Shown: one piece after another, positions 54,772 to 64,000 of the stretch
Layout: each line of letters opens with the position of its first letter
Numbering within the stretch: position 1 is the stretch's first letter
NCBI RefSeq assembly: GCF_007625055.1
Contig: NZ_VMQS01000002.1
Coordinates: 6,959-70,958 of the forward strand
Direction of reading: 5' to 3'
DNA length: 64,000 bases
Source: Halomonas sp.
GTDB lineage: Bacteria; Pseudomonadota; Gammaproteobacteria; Pseudomonadales; Halomonadaceae
Notes under the pieces: model-generated
Databases searched by the model: none
The model's input: the letters and a program-made list of their open reading frames with translations, nothing else
Told to the model about the DNA's origin: nothing
Translations under genes and position numbers: made by a program

Positions 54772-56250
54772 ATGACGGGTCTGGATGAAAAAGCGCGGCG
54801 CTATGCCCTGCTGAAAGCCCAGCTGGAGATGGCGCAGCGGGAAGATAAGGCGGTGATACTGGTTGTGGCGGGTCATGCAGCCACCCATAAAAGCGTGCTG
54901 GTCAACCAGCTCAACCACTGGCTGGAAAATCGCCAGACCGAAGTGCATGCGTTGGCACCCAGCGAGGAAGATCGTCTACGCCCCTACTGGTGGCGTTACT
55001 GGCGCAGGGTGCCTGCCCGCGGTCGGGTTGGCGTTTTCGTACATGGCTGGTATGGCGATGTTCTTTACGCCCGGGTGGAGCAGCGCATCCAGGCGGGCGC
55101 CTTTACTGATCGGCTGGACGAAATCAATCGCTTTGAAACCACGCTGGCGCATGACAGCGTGGTGGTGGTGAAAGTCTGGCTGGATATTGGTGAAGCGCAA
55201 CAGGCAGCGCGCCTGCATCATCTACAGACTGACCCGGCGTATGCCTGGCAGGTGAGCGACAGGCACTGGCAACGCCATGCCCAGTATGCTCCTATCCAGC
55301 AGTATGCCGAACGGATGCGCGCGGCGACGCATACTGCCCATGCACCCTGGCACTGTATTGCCAGTGAGACACCGTCGCAACAGCTGAATGAAATCATTGC
55401 CCTGTTGCAGGATGCATTGTCCCAACCCGCGCCAGTACCGGCTGCGTCTGCAGGCCAATCCTGGCAGGCGGCAAGGAATCCGGTCAGAAGTGACAACTGC
55501 CTGCCGCCTCGGCGCCTGGCGGTTGATGACGCAGGTGCATCCAAGGGCAGTGCCGGGGGTTCAAAAATTCCCAAAAAGGTCTATCGCCAGGCGCTTGATG
55601 AGCTACAGGCGCGGCTGGCCCACAACCATAGGCGCTGTTTGCAACGAGGCATTCCTGTGGTGCTGGCGTTTGAAGGGCATGATGCCGCTGGGAAGGGCGG
55701 CAGCATTCACCGGGTAACCACCGCCCTGGATGCCCGCTACTATCGGGTCTACAGCGTGGCGGCACCCACCGACGAAGAGCGTTTACAACCCTGGCTGTGG
55801 CGCTTCTGGCGACGTCTGCCCCAGGATGGCCGCGTGGCAATTTTTGATCGCACCTGGTATGGGCGTGTGCTGGTCGAGCGGGTAGAAGGCTTTGCCAGGC
55901 AAAGTGCCTGGGAGAGAGGGTTTTCGGAAATCTGCCATTTTGAACATCAGTTGCTGCTTCATGGCGCCATCGTCGGCAAGTTTTTCCTTGCCATCAGCAA
56001 GGACGAGCAGCTGAAGCGATTTAACGCCCGCGCCAATACCCCGCACAAGCAGCACAAGCTGACGGATGAGGACTGGCGAAACCGTCAACGGTGGAACGAT
56101 TATCAACAGGCGCTTGACGATATGCTGAGCCATACCCACACCCAGGGCGCCCCTTGGCAGCTGATCAATACGGATGACAAGCGGCGTGCACGGCTGAGCG
56201 TGCTGAACCAGCTCAATGACCTCCTGGAAATCCGTCTGGAAACCCCATGA
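54772..56250 (+). CDS. pap: Polyphosphate:AMP phosphotransferase, two-domain (class II) PPK2
   Basis: 492 residues with two PPK2 domains. The N-terminal copy (about 1-225) has a degenerate P-loop GHAATHKS; the C-terminal copy (about 260-490) has an intact FEGHDAAGKGGSIHRVT, a lid with RRLPQDGRVAIFDRTWYGRVLVERVEGF and DEQLKRFNARANTPHKQHKLTDEDW. Class II enzymes phosphorylate AMP to ADP with polyphosphate. The ATG at 54772 is two bases after the ybbP stop, so it is likely in that operon. A Ser/Gly-rich linker lies at about 225-260. Confidence 0.9.
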   Translation: MTGLDEKARRYALLKAQLEMAQREDKAVILVVAGHAATHKSVLVNQLNHWLENRQTEVHALAPSEEDRLRPYWWRYWRRVPARGRVGVFVHGWYGDVLYARVEQRIQAGAFTDRLDEINRFETTLAHDSVVVVKVWLDIGEAQQAARLHHLQTDPAYAWQVSDRHWQRHAQYAPIQQYAERMRAATHTAHAPWHCIASETPSQQLNEIIALLQDALSQPAPVPAASAGQSWQAARNPVRSDNCLPPRRLAVDDAGASKGSAGGSKIPKKVYRQALDELQARLAHNHRRCLQRGIPVVLAFEGHDAAGKGGSIHRVTTALDARYYRVYSVAAPTDEERLQPWLWRFWRRLPQDGRVAIFDRTWYGRVLVERVEGFARQSAWERGFSEICHFEHQLLLHGAIVGKFFLAISKDEQLKRFNARANTPHKQHKLTDEDWRNRQRWNDYQQALDDMLSHTHTQGAPWQLINTDDKRRARLSVLNQLNDLLEIRLETP

Positions 56251-56364
56251 GCCGTATTCATGATCGACTTGATCAACAAGCAATGAAACCCTTGCTCGCC
56301 TGCGTTATGATAGGGGTCCTAACTGTTTTTCCAGTCTGACCTTTCGCTATGAGGTTTACCGCCG

Positions 56365-57630
56365 ATGTTCAGCCGCGACATGAAAATTGCCGGATTCGAT
56401 GATGTGCTGTTTGATGCCATGCAGAAAGAAGTGGAGCGCCAGGAAGCCCACATCGAACTGATCGCGTCCGAAAACTATGCCAGCCCCCGGATATTGGAAG
56501 CCCAGGGTAGCCAGCTGACCAATAAATATGCAGAAGGCTATCCGGGCAAGCGTTACTACGGCGGCTGCGAGTTTGTTGATATTGCGGAAAACCTGGCGAT
56601 TGATTACGCCAAGGAGCTGTTTGGCGCAACCTATGCCAACGTCCAGCCGCATTCCGGCTCCCAGGCGAACAGCGCTGTGTTTCAGGCGCTGGTCAAGCCG
56701 GGGGATACCATTCTGGGCATGAGCCTTGACGCCGGCGGCCACCTGACCCACGGGGCCAAGCCCAATTTTTCCGGCAAGCATTACAATGCTGTGCAGTATG
56801 GCCTGAATGAGCAGGGACTGATCGACTATGATCAGGTAGCCTCACTGGCGCGTGAGCATCAGCCGAAGATGATCATTGCCGGTTTCTCGGCCTACTCGCA
56901 AATTATTGACTGGGCCAGGTTCCGTGAAATAGCCGATGAAGTGGGCGCTTACCTGCTGGTTGATATGGCCCACGTGTCAGGCCTGGTGGCTGCAGGCGTT
57001 TACCCCAGCCCGCTCCCGCACGCCCATGTGGTTACCTCGACGACGCACAAAACCCTGCGCGGCCCGCGCAGCGGGGTGATTCTTTCTGCTGAAGGCGATG
57101 CCGATATCGAGAAGAAGCTGCAGTCAGCGGTCTTCCCGGGAGGGCAGGGCGGCCCCCTGATGCACGTGATTGCGGCCAAGGCGATCTGTTTCAAGGAAGC
57201 CATGGCGCCCGAGTTCAAGGTCTATCAGCAGCAGGTCATCAAGAACGCACAGGTCATGGCCGAGGTATTTATCGAACGTGGTTTCGATATCGTCTCTGGC
57301 GGTACTGAAGATCACCTCTTCCTGCTGTCTCTGGTCAAGCAGGGCGTCACCGGTAAGGATGCAGACGCAGCGCTTGGGCGAGCACATATCACCGTTAACA
57401 AGAATGCCGTGCCCAATGACCCGCAAAGCCCCTTTGTGACCTCCGGGTTACGGATCGGAACACCTGCTGTGACCACACGCGGCTTTGGGGAAGACCAGTG
57501 CCGCCATCTGGCGGGCTGGATCTGCGATATTCTTGACGTGCTTTCGCGCGGTGAAGACTCCAGCGACACCGAGCAGGCGGTCAAAAGCAAAGTTGAGCAG
57601 GTCTGTTCGCGTTTTCCGGTTTATCAGTGA
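56365..57630 (+). CDS. glyA: Serine hydroxymethyltransferase
   Basis: 421 residues. PLP enzyme that converts serine and tetrahydrofolate to glycine and 5,10-methylene-THF. The PLP lysine is in [15 protein letters not shown]; other signatures are [39 protein letters not shown] and [28 protein letters not shown] precedes the ATG. Confidence 0.97.
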   Translation: MFSRDMKIAGFDDVLFDAMQKEVERQEAHIELIASENYASPRILEAQGSQLTNKYAEGYPGKRYYGGCEFVDIAENLAIDYAKELFGATYANVQPHSGSQANSAVFQALVKPGDTILGMSLDAGGHLTHGAKPNFSGKHYNAVQYGLNEQGLIDYDQVASLAREHQPKMIIAGFSAYSQIIDWARFREIADEVGAYLLVDMAHVSGLVAAGVYPSPLPHAHVVTSTTHKTLRGPRSGVILSAEGDADIEKKLQSAVFPGGQGGPLMHVIAAKAICFKEAMAPEFKVYQQQVIKNAQVMAEVFIERGFDIVSGGTEDHLFLLSLVKQGVTGKDADAALGRAHITVNKNAVPNDPQSPFVTSGLRIGTPAVTTRGFGEDQCRHLAGWICDILDVLSRGEDSSDTEQAVKSKVEQVCSRFPVYQ

Positions 57631-57668
57631 TAGCAATCTGTTGATTAACCCGAATGCAGGAATTTTCG

Positions 57669-57688
57669 AGGGCGCCTTTTGGCGCCCT
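57669..57688 (+). terminator. Probable weak terminator after glyA
   Basis: AGGGCGCC-TTTT-GGCGCCCT: an 8-bp perfect stem and 4-base loop 40 bases after the glyA stop. The T run after it is poor (TGGTG), so termination may be weak or Rho-assisted. Confidence 0.5.
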
Positions 57689-57801
57689 TGGTGTATTAAG
57701 GGGGTGTTAAAATAGTCCGTTTGCCAATACTCTATGTAATGTAAAATCGCATTTAACAATATTGTGATCAATTGCAAGACGTTAAATTAAAGGGACAATG
57801 C

Positions 57802-59817
57802 GTGGCGTCACCCAGAAACTGGAAAATATTGGCTTGGTTAGTCACCTTACGGGGACGACTGGTTGTCGGGTTGGCGCTTACCTGGTTGGCGATTGTGGCC
57901 CTGGTGCTGGCAATGGGCTGGTTCCTTGGGCGATCCATGCTGCAACAAACCAACATGGATCATTTGCGCTATGATTCCAGCATGTTGGCTGATGAGGTTT
58001 CTCAGCAGATGCATGCACGCATCAAATCACTCGAGCGGTTAACAGCCTCCATTGATGACCAGGAAAATGCGACCCTGATCGAGAAGGTGCTTGCTGAAAA
58101 TGATGTATTGCTGGAATGGTTTGAGGGGCTGCTGGTGGCTGACGCCAATGGTGTCATTGTCGCTGACTGGCCGATGCTTGATAACCGTATAGGGTTTGAA
58201 AGCGCTGGAACAGAGTTTTTCCGTATGCTCAAAGGCAGTCGCAAGCCTTACGTCAGTGAGCCTTTTGTCGGTCCGGTCAGCCAATATCCCCTGGTAATTG
58301 TCGGTATTCCAAGGATTGATGAAGATAACCGGTTTGTTGGTTATGTGGGAGGAATCGTCAGCCTGAAAACCAGCGGTCTGTTTTCAGGTCTTTCCCGTAT
58401 GCAGCCAAGGCCTGGCAACTATGTCGCTATCATGACGGCATCCGGGAAATTCCTCTATCACCCAGATCAACAGAAAATCATGCAAGATGTGCCACCCCCT
58501 GCCGATAACCCCTGGCTGAATCAGGCATTGGATGGCTGGCAAGGACAGGCGGTTGGCCCTTTAATCGATGGTGAGTCTGGTTTGCAGTCCTATAGTCAGG
58601 TATGGCCAACGGGCTGGGTGGTAGGGCGATTTCTTACCATGAATGAGGCCCAGACACTGCTGGTCGGCTATATTCAGACGCTATGGTGGGCCTGGTTGGC
58701 GCTTGCCATCTTGATGATGCCATTGCTGTGGTGGATTCTCGGCCGCATGTTGCGGCCTTTACGCCAGCTGGAATACCAGATTGCTGAAGTCGGTTGCGGG
58801 CGGCGCAGCAAGGTCGCGCTGATGACTAGTATGCGTGAATTAAGGGATGTTTCTCTGACGTTTAACCGCGTAGAGCAAGAGCGCCAGGTTTTGTTGAACA
58901 GTCTGCAGGAGCGGGAAGCGTTTCTGGACTCCGTGCTGAGTGCGACGCCGCAAGGCATGTTTGTGGCCGACTTTGATGGTGGTATCAACTACATGAACCC
59001 GGCACTTCTCGAAATGCTGGGCATGCCGGCTACCGTGCAAATGTCGGCGTGGTTACAGCAAGTCCATGAGGATGACCGTCAGGGTGCATTTGATATGTGG
59101 CAACACAGCCTGAAAACCCATCGAGACTTTATTCGCCAGTTGCGCTTTGTGCGTAGCGATGGCGAAACCCTCTGGCTGAATGTGCACGCGCGGGTTGTCA
59201 TGGTTTCCAAGACTGAGCAATCGCTGGGTATGGTAGGAGTCGTCAAGGATATCACCGAACGCCGCGAGCAAGAGGCACTGCAGCGCTGGGAAGCTGAACA
59301 TGACCCGCTGACGGGCCTGCTGAACCGGCGAGGCTTTGAACGTCGCCTTGAAGAAGCCTTTGTGGAATATCATAAAACCGCGACACCATCGGTTTTGGTG
59401 CTGTTTGATCTGGATTATTTCAAACCGATCAATGATGAGGGTGGACACGCACTGGGCGATGAAATGCTGCGCCGGATTGCCCAGGTGGTGGCCTGGAAAG
59501 TGCGCCGCAGTGACCACGTGGCACGTCAGGGGGGTGACGAATTCGGGGTACTCTTGCCCAGCTGTACACTGAATCAGGCCAGCAAGATTGCGAATTCGCT
59601 ACGCAAGGCTGTCAGTGAAATCTCTGTTACCTATCAGAGGAAACAGTATGCGGTGACGTTGAGTGTTGGCGTCACGGCTTTTGGTGAGAATGATCACAGT
59701 ATTCAGGACGCCATGGCCCGTGCAGATGCGGCAAGCTATGAGGCCAAGCACAATGGCCGCAACGCCGTGATTGTTCGAACACCCGGCAGGCCGGATTTGC
59801 AGGCAGTACCTGATTGA
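57802..59817 (+). CDS. Membrane diguanylate cyclase with CACHE sensor and PAS domain
   Basis: 671 residues from the GTG at 57802, which follows TTAAAGGGACAATGC; a TTG at 57772 has no such site. Helix at about 15-38, periplasmic double-CACHE sensor (about 40-285), second helix (about 295-318), HAMP-like segment, PAS domain (about 370-490, with EREAFLDSVLSATPQGMF and VGVVKDITERREQEA), and GGDEF domain (about 500-660). The active site GGDEF is intact and the RxxD inhibitory site (RRSD) stands five residues before it, so it should make cyclic-di-GMP under product control. No EAL domain. The ligand is unknown. Confidence 0.9.
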   Translation: MASPRNWKILAWLVTLRGRLVVGLALTWLAIVALVLAMGWFLGRSMLQQTNMDHLRYDSSMLADEVSQQMHARIKSLERLTASIDDQENATLIEKVLAENDVLLEWFEGLLVADANGVIVADWPMLDNRIGFESAGTEFFRMLKGSRKPYVSEPFVGPVSQYPLVIVGIPRIDEDNRFVGYVGGIVSLKTSGLFSGLSRMQPRPGNYVAIMTASGKFLYHPDQQKIMQDVPPPADNPWLNQALDGWQGQAVGPLIDGESGLQSYSQVWPTGWVVGRFLTMNEAQTLLVGYIQTLWWAWLALAILMMPLLWWILGRMLRPLRQLEYQIAEVGCGRRSKVALMTSMRELRDVSLTFNRVEQERQVLLNSLQEREAFLDSVLSATPQGMFVADFDGGINYMNPALLEMLGMPATVQMSAWLQQVHEDDRQGAFDMWQHSLKTHRDFIRQLRFVRSDGETLWLNVHARVVMVSKTEQSLGMVGVVKDITERREQEALQRWEAEHDPLTGLLNRRGFERRLEEAFVEYHKTATPSVLVLFDLDYFKPINDEGGHALGDEMLRRIAQVVAWKVRRSDHVARQGGDEFGVLLPSCTLNQASKIANSLRKAVSEISVTYQRKQYAVTLSVGVTAFGENDHSIQDAMARADAASYEAKHNGRNAVIVRTPGRPDLQAVPD

Positions 59818-59849
59818 GTTGACCCGCATGATTGAACCGGGAGGGGACT

Positions 59850-60797
59850 GTGAGCCTGTTCGAACTGTTTGCACGCACGCTGGATGTCACCCTGCCTGTA
59901 TTCGTAATGGTTTTTCTGGGCGTGGGGCTGAAACGTCTGGGCTGGGTGGACGATGCCTTTATCAACACCGCCTCAGCGCTGGTATTCAAGGCGACACTGC
60001 CAACGCTGATTTTTATGAGCCTGATACAGGCCGATCTGGGTGTGGCCCTGAATGTGTCGTTGCTGGTGTTTTTCGTTATTGCCACGGTCGGGCAATTGGC
60101 GCTCAGTTGGTTATGGGCGTGGCGGCGAGTGCCCTTCGTGGATCGTGGGGTCTACATACAGGGCGCTTTTCGCGGTAACTGCGGCGTCGTCGGCCTGGCG
60201 TTGGCGGCTGCCATGTATGGCAGTTACGGGTTATCCGCCGGTGGGGTACTGCTGGGGGTGGTCATCCTGACCTACAATACCCTGTCGGTGATTGTACTGA
60301 CGGCCTTTCATCCGGAGAGGCGTTTGAGTTGGCGCCCTCTGTTGCTCGGCATTGCTAGAAATCCATTGATCCTTGCCGTTGTGCTGGCGATTCCCTTTGC
60401 CGCCTTGTCAATCCCCTTGCCCGACTGGGTGCTGACATCGGGTGAATATTTCGCCTCCCTGACGTTACCGCTGGCGTTGATCTGCATCGGGGCGACGCTG
60501 TCGGCCAGATCCTTGCGCCAGGGCAGCCAGGCAGCGGTAGGCGCCAGCCTGCTGAAGATGGTGGTGCTGCCGATTGTCTCCACGCTAGCAGCCTGGCTGA
60601 TCGGCTTCTCAGGGCGTGAGCTGGGGCTGCTGTTTCTGTTCTTTGCCAGCCCGACGGCAGCCGCCAGCTTTGTGATGGTCAAGGCGCTGGGCGGCAACAC
60701 GGCCTTGGCGGCCAATATTGTAGCCATCACGACCTTGATGGCCAGCCTGACCGTTACCCTGGGCATCTTTGTATTACGCCTGCTAGGGTGGATTTAA
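59850..60797 (+). CDS. AEC-family (auxin efflux carrier-like) transporter
   Basis: 315 residues, about ten helices in two five-helix halves (LPVFVMVFLGVGLKRLGWVDDAF..., and the second half from LAVVLAIPFAALSIPLP). Motifs RGNCGVVGLALAAAMYG and FASPTAAASFVMVKALGGN are typical of bacterial AEC proteins, which export or exchange small organic acids. The GTG at 59850 follows GGGAGGGGACT; a TTG at 59832 is less likely. The substrate is unknown. Confidence 0.88.
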   Translation: MSLFELFARTLDVTLPVFVMVFLGVGLKRLGWVDDAFINTASALVFKATLPTLIFMSLIQADLGVALNVSLLVFFVIATVGQLALSWLWAWRRVPFVDRGVYIQGAFRGNCGVVGLALAAAMYGSYGLSAGGVLLGVVILTYNTLSVIVLTAFHPERRLSWRPLLLGIARNPLILAVVLAIPFAALSIPLPDWVLTSGEYFASLTLPLALICIGATLSARSLRQGSQAAVGASLLKMVVLPIVSTLAAWLIGFSGRELGLLFLFFASPTAAASFVMVKALGGNTALAANIVAITTLMASLTVTLGIFVLRLLGWI

Positions 60798-60831
60798 CCC
60801 GCTGATCATAGAGGTGTTTTGCACCCAGCGG

Positions 60832-60860
60832 TTGGCGCTGGCGCCGTCAGCCGTTATACT
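60832..60860 (+). promoter_or_regulatory. Promoter of tRNA-Arg(CCT)
   Basis: TTGGCG (60832-60837), 17-base spacer, TATACT (60855-60860), 17 bases before the tRNA 5' end. Confidence 0.7.
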
Positions 60861-60877
60861 ACATGCCCTTCCGTTAT

Positions 60878-60954
60878 GTCCCTGTAGCTCAGCTGGATAG
60901 AGCAGCCGCCTCCTAAGCGGCAGGTCGCAGGTTCGAATCCTGCCAGGGACGCCA
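60878..60954 (+). tRNA. tRNA-Arg(CCT)
   Basis: 77 nt with encoded CCA. Acceptor GTCCCTG/CAGGGAC, anticodon arm GCCGC-CTCCTAA-GCGGC giving CCT, T arm GCAGG-TTCGAAT-CCTGC. It reads the rare AGG codon. tRNA-Arg(CCT) genes are frequent integration sites, but no integrase is nearby in this window. Confidence 0.97.
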
Positions 60955-61066
60955 TTATAGGCGCTGTCATCCTTGGGATAATCCTGGCGTTGGGGCAAGC
61001 CCGGATAGGTTCAGGGCGACATGCGCATGAAGATTCCTCCAACATCAAGAGCCTGGCAGCTTTCAC

Positions 61067-63466
61067 TCAAGACGTCGCTGTGTTAGTTGCGGTTTCGACG
61101 GACTGCCACGCCAGATCACCGGCGTAGCGCCAAGCCATATGGCCCTTCTCATCCAAGGCAAACAAGTGCAGCCAGCGGTTATCGAAGAGAGCGCGCACGT
61201 TGGCATGCTGTTCCAATATCTGCGTTATGGCATCTTTGGGGGCCTCAATGCACACTGAGAGCCGAAGCGGTTCGTGGACCAGATGCTCGCCGTCATGAAC
61301 GGATTGCCAGGGCAGGCCAGGGCGCAGAACACCCCCATTACCTTCTACTACGCCCATCCCCCCCACCACGTTGTGCAGAAGCTTGTTGCCGCCGCCAAAT
61401 GCCTTGGGCGCCACGGTTGAGCCGAAGTACTGCAGGCTTATCCAGCTGGCGACCACCACGGGAGCGGTCATGATCAGTTCCAGCACGCCAAAGCCTTCAT
61501 CCTGCTGCCAGTCGTAGTCGTGCAAAAACGTGCGGCCTTCCAGGTTTTTACCTTGGGTTCGCTGACGCGGCGCGGCGATAAAGGCTTTACAGCCGGCAAG
61601 CGCCCACTCAGGGCGTACCTCTGACCAGTCGCGGCTACGCTTGATGACGTCTTGCCCCTTGCTGGCTCCCGGTAAACGCCAGGCGCGCTCCGTGCGAGAC
61701 AGAGATCCGGCTCGGGTCAATAGTGTCCGTGCCATCTCGATATCGGCTGAATGTTCCTCGGAAGGATTGTCAGTGTCGAAAAGGATGACAGCATCGGTGG
61801 TGGTATCGTGCAAGGCACCCAGAAAGAGGGTGTCTTCGGGGATCACGATATGACGGGTCGCAAGCTCTTGTCTGACGCCTTGGTCGTTGAGCAACTGAGC
61901 AAGCAGTCGAGCATTCACTTCTCCCGAGTAACCGCCACAGGCACCGCAGTGAAGGGCACTGGCGTGGGCATTGTTAACCACCTGCGCGCCATGACCGGTC
62001 ATCAGTACAAGACGTGCGAAGTCGCGGGTCAGCGACATGGCGCGTAAGATTTTCTCCGCAGTATCAGCCAGTGTTTTTTCATCCAGCGGTGGGTCGAAAC
62101 GCGGTACGGGGTCCTTGGGGACACTGGCGGATGTTCGATGGAAAGCGCTGCTCAACAGCTTGGAGACGTAAATCGGGCCAGCCGCCTCCACGAACGCGAA
62201 TGAGGACACGGCTGCAAGTTTGAACCGGTTCCAGGCTCTTACTGCCCGAGCGGTGTAGCGGCTCCTCAGGTCGGCGTCGACCTCTTCTGCACCGGTGGCA
62301 CACGACGACACGGCCGGTGTTAACAGAACGGGCAGTCTCAGCTCCGACAGGTCGGAGGCAAAGCGGCGGTGCGCCACCGGAAGGCCAAAGAAACCGGCAA
62401 AGCCATGGGTGCGAATACCGGAATCGACCGACTCTAGAGACCGACGAAACACTTCCGACCGCACGTCAATGCAAAACGCTGCCTGCATCGTTGGGCGCGT
62501 GCCCTGCGTTGCGGCGGATGGCGCCTTCAAGGTGGCGGCCAAGGCGCGCTGAGATGAGCATTCGGCAGCGTCTTGCAAAATGGCATCAATCTGCGTTTCG
62601 GGATCCGGTTCGGGCGAAACAGAATGGGAGGCCACCACGGCCTGCCACTGCTCCTTGAGCGGCGTCTGATACTGGATGAAAAACGCTTCTTCCCAGAGTA
62701 ACCGAATGGCAAGAAAGTCCCGGGCAGTGCTATCAGAGGTGCCGTTCTGGTCTGCTTTCCAGAGTCGGTAGCGGGCACATTGTGACCAGCCGCCAAGTGT
62801 CATCAATAGCTGGTGAAAATAGGTGTCAAGCGCTTCCGGTGGCAGATCAAGTCTTTCAACCACCCGATTCATGACGTCTTCAGCCTTTTCGGGGGCATTA
62901 TTGACGTGTGCGGCAAACCCCTTGAGTCCGCCTATTTCTGGTGTCAGATCGCGACTTGCGAAGGCCCGCCAAGCCGCATAGGCACTGGTGTCCTGCGGTG
63001 CCGCCCAGAGCGCCTGGCCCTGGTCAAAATAGGCCGCCGCCCAAGCGCCAAAGCGCTCTGCCAGAAATGCTGGCCAGTCGATGCCAGACGTGTCCGCGGC
63101 CAGGTCTGCCACTGTGGGCAAGGCTTCGGGGGGGAGAGATGGTTTGGCTGCGGCCGTTTTCAATGCTTCCAGGTCAAATGGCCCAAGCTCAGCGGGCGCC
63201 CGCGACAGTGCAGCCGAAAGGTCATGATCCGTTATTTCACCGCTAACAATGCGTGCGTGATACCAGTGACGCGGCATGGTAACCGAGACACCCGCTACGC
63301 GTCCCAGCCTTGCGCCAGTACTCGCCAGGTCGAGTTGAGCCTGACCCAGGAAAGGGTTGACCGCGACACTGGAATCCAGAGGCCAGAGTGGCGGTATGTT
63401 CAACACCGCTGCGGCAGCAGCATCGAGTACGCCGGCTTGCTGATCGGTAGGATGTATATGGGTCAT
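61067..63466 (-). CDS. dabA: DabA: inorganic carbon uptake subunit (DUF2309)
   Basis: 799 residues of the DUF2309 family. In Halothiobacillus DabA forms, with the membrane protein DabB, a one-way energy-coupled CO2-to-bicarbonate trap; it is a beta-carbonic-anhydrase-like protein with a zinc site. Here the expected ligands appear in FCIDVRSE (Cys and Asp) and in [22 protein letters not shown] (His and Cys). Further signatures are NPFLGQ near the start and QSVHDG near the end. Its ATG overlaps the dabB stop by 4 bases. Its 3' end faces the tRNA-Arg gene. Confidence 0.93.
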   Translation of the reverse strand: MTHIHPTDQQAGVLDAAAAAVLNIPPLWPLDSSVAVNPFLGQAQLDLASTGARLGRVAGVSVTMPRHWYHARIVSGEITDHDLSAALSRAPAELGPFDLEALKTAAAKPSLPPEALPTVADLAADTSGIDWPAFLAERFGAWAAAYFDQGQALWAAPQDTSAYAAWRAFASRDLTPEIGGLKGFAAHVNNAPEKAEDVMNRVVERLDLPPEALDTYFHQLLMTLGGWSQCARYRLWKADQNGTSDSTARDFLAIRLLWEEAFFIQYQTPLKEQWQAVVASHSVSPEPDPETQIDAILQDAAECSSQRALAATLKAPSAATQGTRPTMQAAFCIDVRSEVFRRSLESVDSGIRTHGFAGFFGLPVAHRRFASDLSELRLPVLLTPAVSSCATGAEEVDADLRSRYTARAVRAWNRFKLAAVSSFAFVEAAGPIYVSKLLSSAFHRTSASVPKDPVPRFDPPLDEKTLADTAEKILRAMSLTRDFARLVLMTGHGAQVVNNAHASALHCGACGGYSGEVNARLLAQLLNDQGVRQELATRHIVIPEDTLFLGALHDTTTDAVILFDTDNPSEEHSADIEMARTLLTRAGSLSRTERAWRLPGASKGQDVIKRSRDWSEVRPEWALAGCKAFIAAPRQRTQGKNLEGRTFLHDYDWQQDEGFGVLELIMTAPVVVASWISLQYFGSTVAPKAFGGGNKLLHNVVGGMGVVEGNGGVLRPGLPWQSVHDGEHLVHEPLRLSVCIEAPKDAITQILEQHANVRALFDNRWLHLFALDEKGHMAWRYAGDLAWQSVETATNTATS

Positions 63467-64000
63467 TGGGAAACCCCTTTTTTCGATTGTCGCGGGCGAG
63501 ACCAGCCACCAACCAGTCGGTCAAAGAGTGCGTTGATGTAAAGACCATTTGAAAGATGAACCCGCAAGCCAGCGGCAGCAGGGTGGTAAGCCCACAGGGG
63601 AAACATGGCCTGGGCAATAGCGACGAGACCGAAGCTCAGCACCACCAGGGTCAGCAGTGCCCACTCCAGCGGACGCGGTTCTGGCGCTGGCGGCAGAGTG
63701 CCTTGGGTGAGCCACTCGGCAATGGTTTGAAGCGCAAAATAAGCAATACCGGCCAGCAGGGAATAGAGGGCCGTACGCTGGGTCAGAATCCTGGGAGCGG
63801 TATCGGCCAGCCCCTGGGCCAGCAAGTAGGCTACCCCCAGTATCAGCACTGCACCCAATGCAATTGCCTGGGGCGATTTGCTATCGAACCCAAAAAATGT
63901 GCCAACCAACCCGTATAACAGCAGGGCTACCAGGAATGCGCGCGCCACTGCAGCGCCGCTGGGAATCGCGATAGGGCCGGGGCGGCGCACCTTGGCAACT
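63463..64000 (-). CDS. dabB: DabB: proton-conducting membrane subunit (NuoL/ND5-like), 5' end outside window
   Basis: The last about 178 residues of a membrane protein open to the window edge. Four or so hydrophobic helices are seen ([82 protein letters not shown]), then the amphipathic tail [22 protein letters not shown], which is typical for ND5-like DabB C-termini. Upstream of dabA and overlapping it, so it is identified mostly by context. It should carry cations (H+ or Na+) to power DabA. Confidence 0.85.
   Translation of the reverse strand, partial: VAKVRRPGPIAIPSGAAVARAFLVALLLYGLVGTFFGFDSKSPQAIALGAVLILGVAYLLAQGLADTAPRILTQRTALYSLLAGIAYFALQTIAEWLTQGTLPPAPEPRPLEWALLTLVVLSFGLVAIAQAMFPLWAYHPAAAGLRVHLSNGLYINALFDRLVGGWSRPRQSKKGVSQ

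Noticed and set aside
60783..60998. Minus-strand open frame of about 71 residues with GRIRTCDLPLRRRLLYPAELQG
   Set aside because: It is the reverse complement of tRNA-Arg(CCT), a well-known false protein found in many databases.

Overview
The window looks like chromosomal DNA of a halophilic or alkaliphilic gammaproteobacterium, most probably a member of the Halomonadaceae (Halomonas-like). The evidence is the flavour of the housekeeping proteins (RNase R, RlmB, the rpsF-rpsR-rplI cluster, DnaB, GlyA, PurD, EttA, hemH), two complete Mrp cation/proton antiporter operons, a PhaR polyhydroxyalkanoate regulator, a HiPIP, a DUF6482 protein and a tesA-ybbA-ybbP block. The genus is inference; there is no rRNA gene to test it. 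I saw no insertion sequence, integrase, phage block or CRISPR array. The only clear mobile element is an intein inside dnaB.

Layout. 1-5.3 kb (minus strand): a tartrate/D-malate dehydrogenase cut by the window edge, lipocalin Blc and MtfA in one probable operon, a GNAT-nitrilase fusion and an EamA exporter. 5.5-9.4 kb: FadH-type dienoyl-CoA reductase, a HiPIP, a stand-alone Lrp/AsnC ligand-binding domain and a NUC1-type nuclease. 9.6-10.0 kb: three tandem tRNA-Leu(CAG). 10.3-18.9 kb: rnr-rlmB, then rpsF-rpsR-DUF2232-rplI, then dnaB with a 507-residue intein in its P-loop. 18.9-23 kb: two small proteins, a DCC protein, an iron-sulfur bacterial (6-4) photolyase, and ferrochelatase transcribed divergently from it.

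23.1-35.3 kb is the centre of the window: two Mrp systems placed back to back. The minus-strand one has a fused MrpA/B; the plus-strand one has separate A and B. They share a 336-bp divergent control region. Together they would give proton-driven Na+ (or K+) extrusion for pH and salt homeostasis.

35.4-49.6 kb: DUF2256 and cryptochrome DASH (4-bp overlap), DUF3429, a MltB-like transglycosylase, a retropepsin-like RimB-type protein, rsmE, phaR, purD, a thioesterase, an orphan phosphoribulokinase, HinT, an SDR, EttA, a PA3496-like small protein, a short LOV blue-light receptor and an MFS transporter. Two photolyase-family proteins and a LOV sensor within 28 kb suggest a light-exposed life.

49.7-64 kb: an EamA exporter with a possible coupled upstream mini-ORF, tesA divergent from ybbA-ybbP, a two-domain polyphosphate:AMP phosphotransferase, glyA, a CACHE-PAS-GGDEF diguanylate cyclase, an AEC carrier, tRNA-Arg(CCT), and a dabB-dabA pair for energy-coupled inorganic carbon uptake, cut by the right edge.
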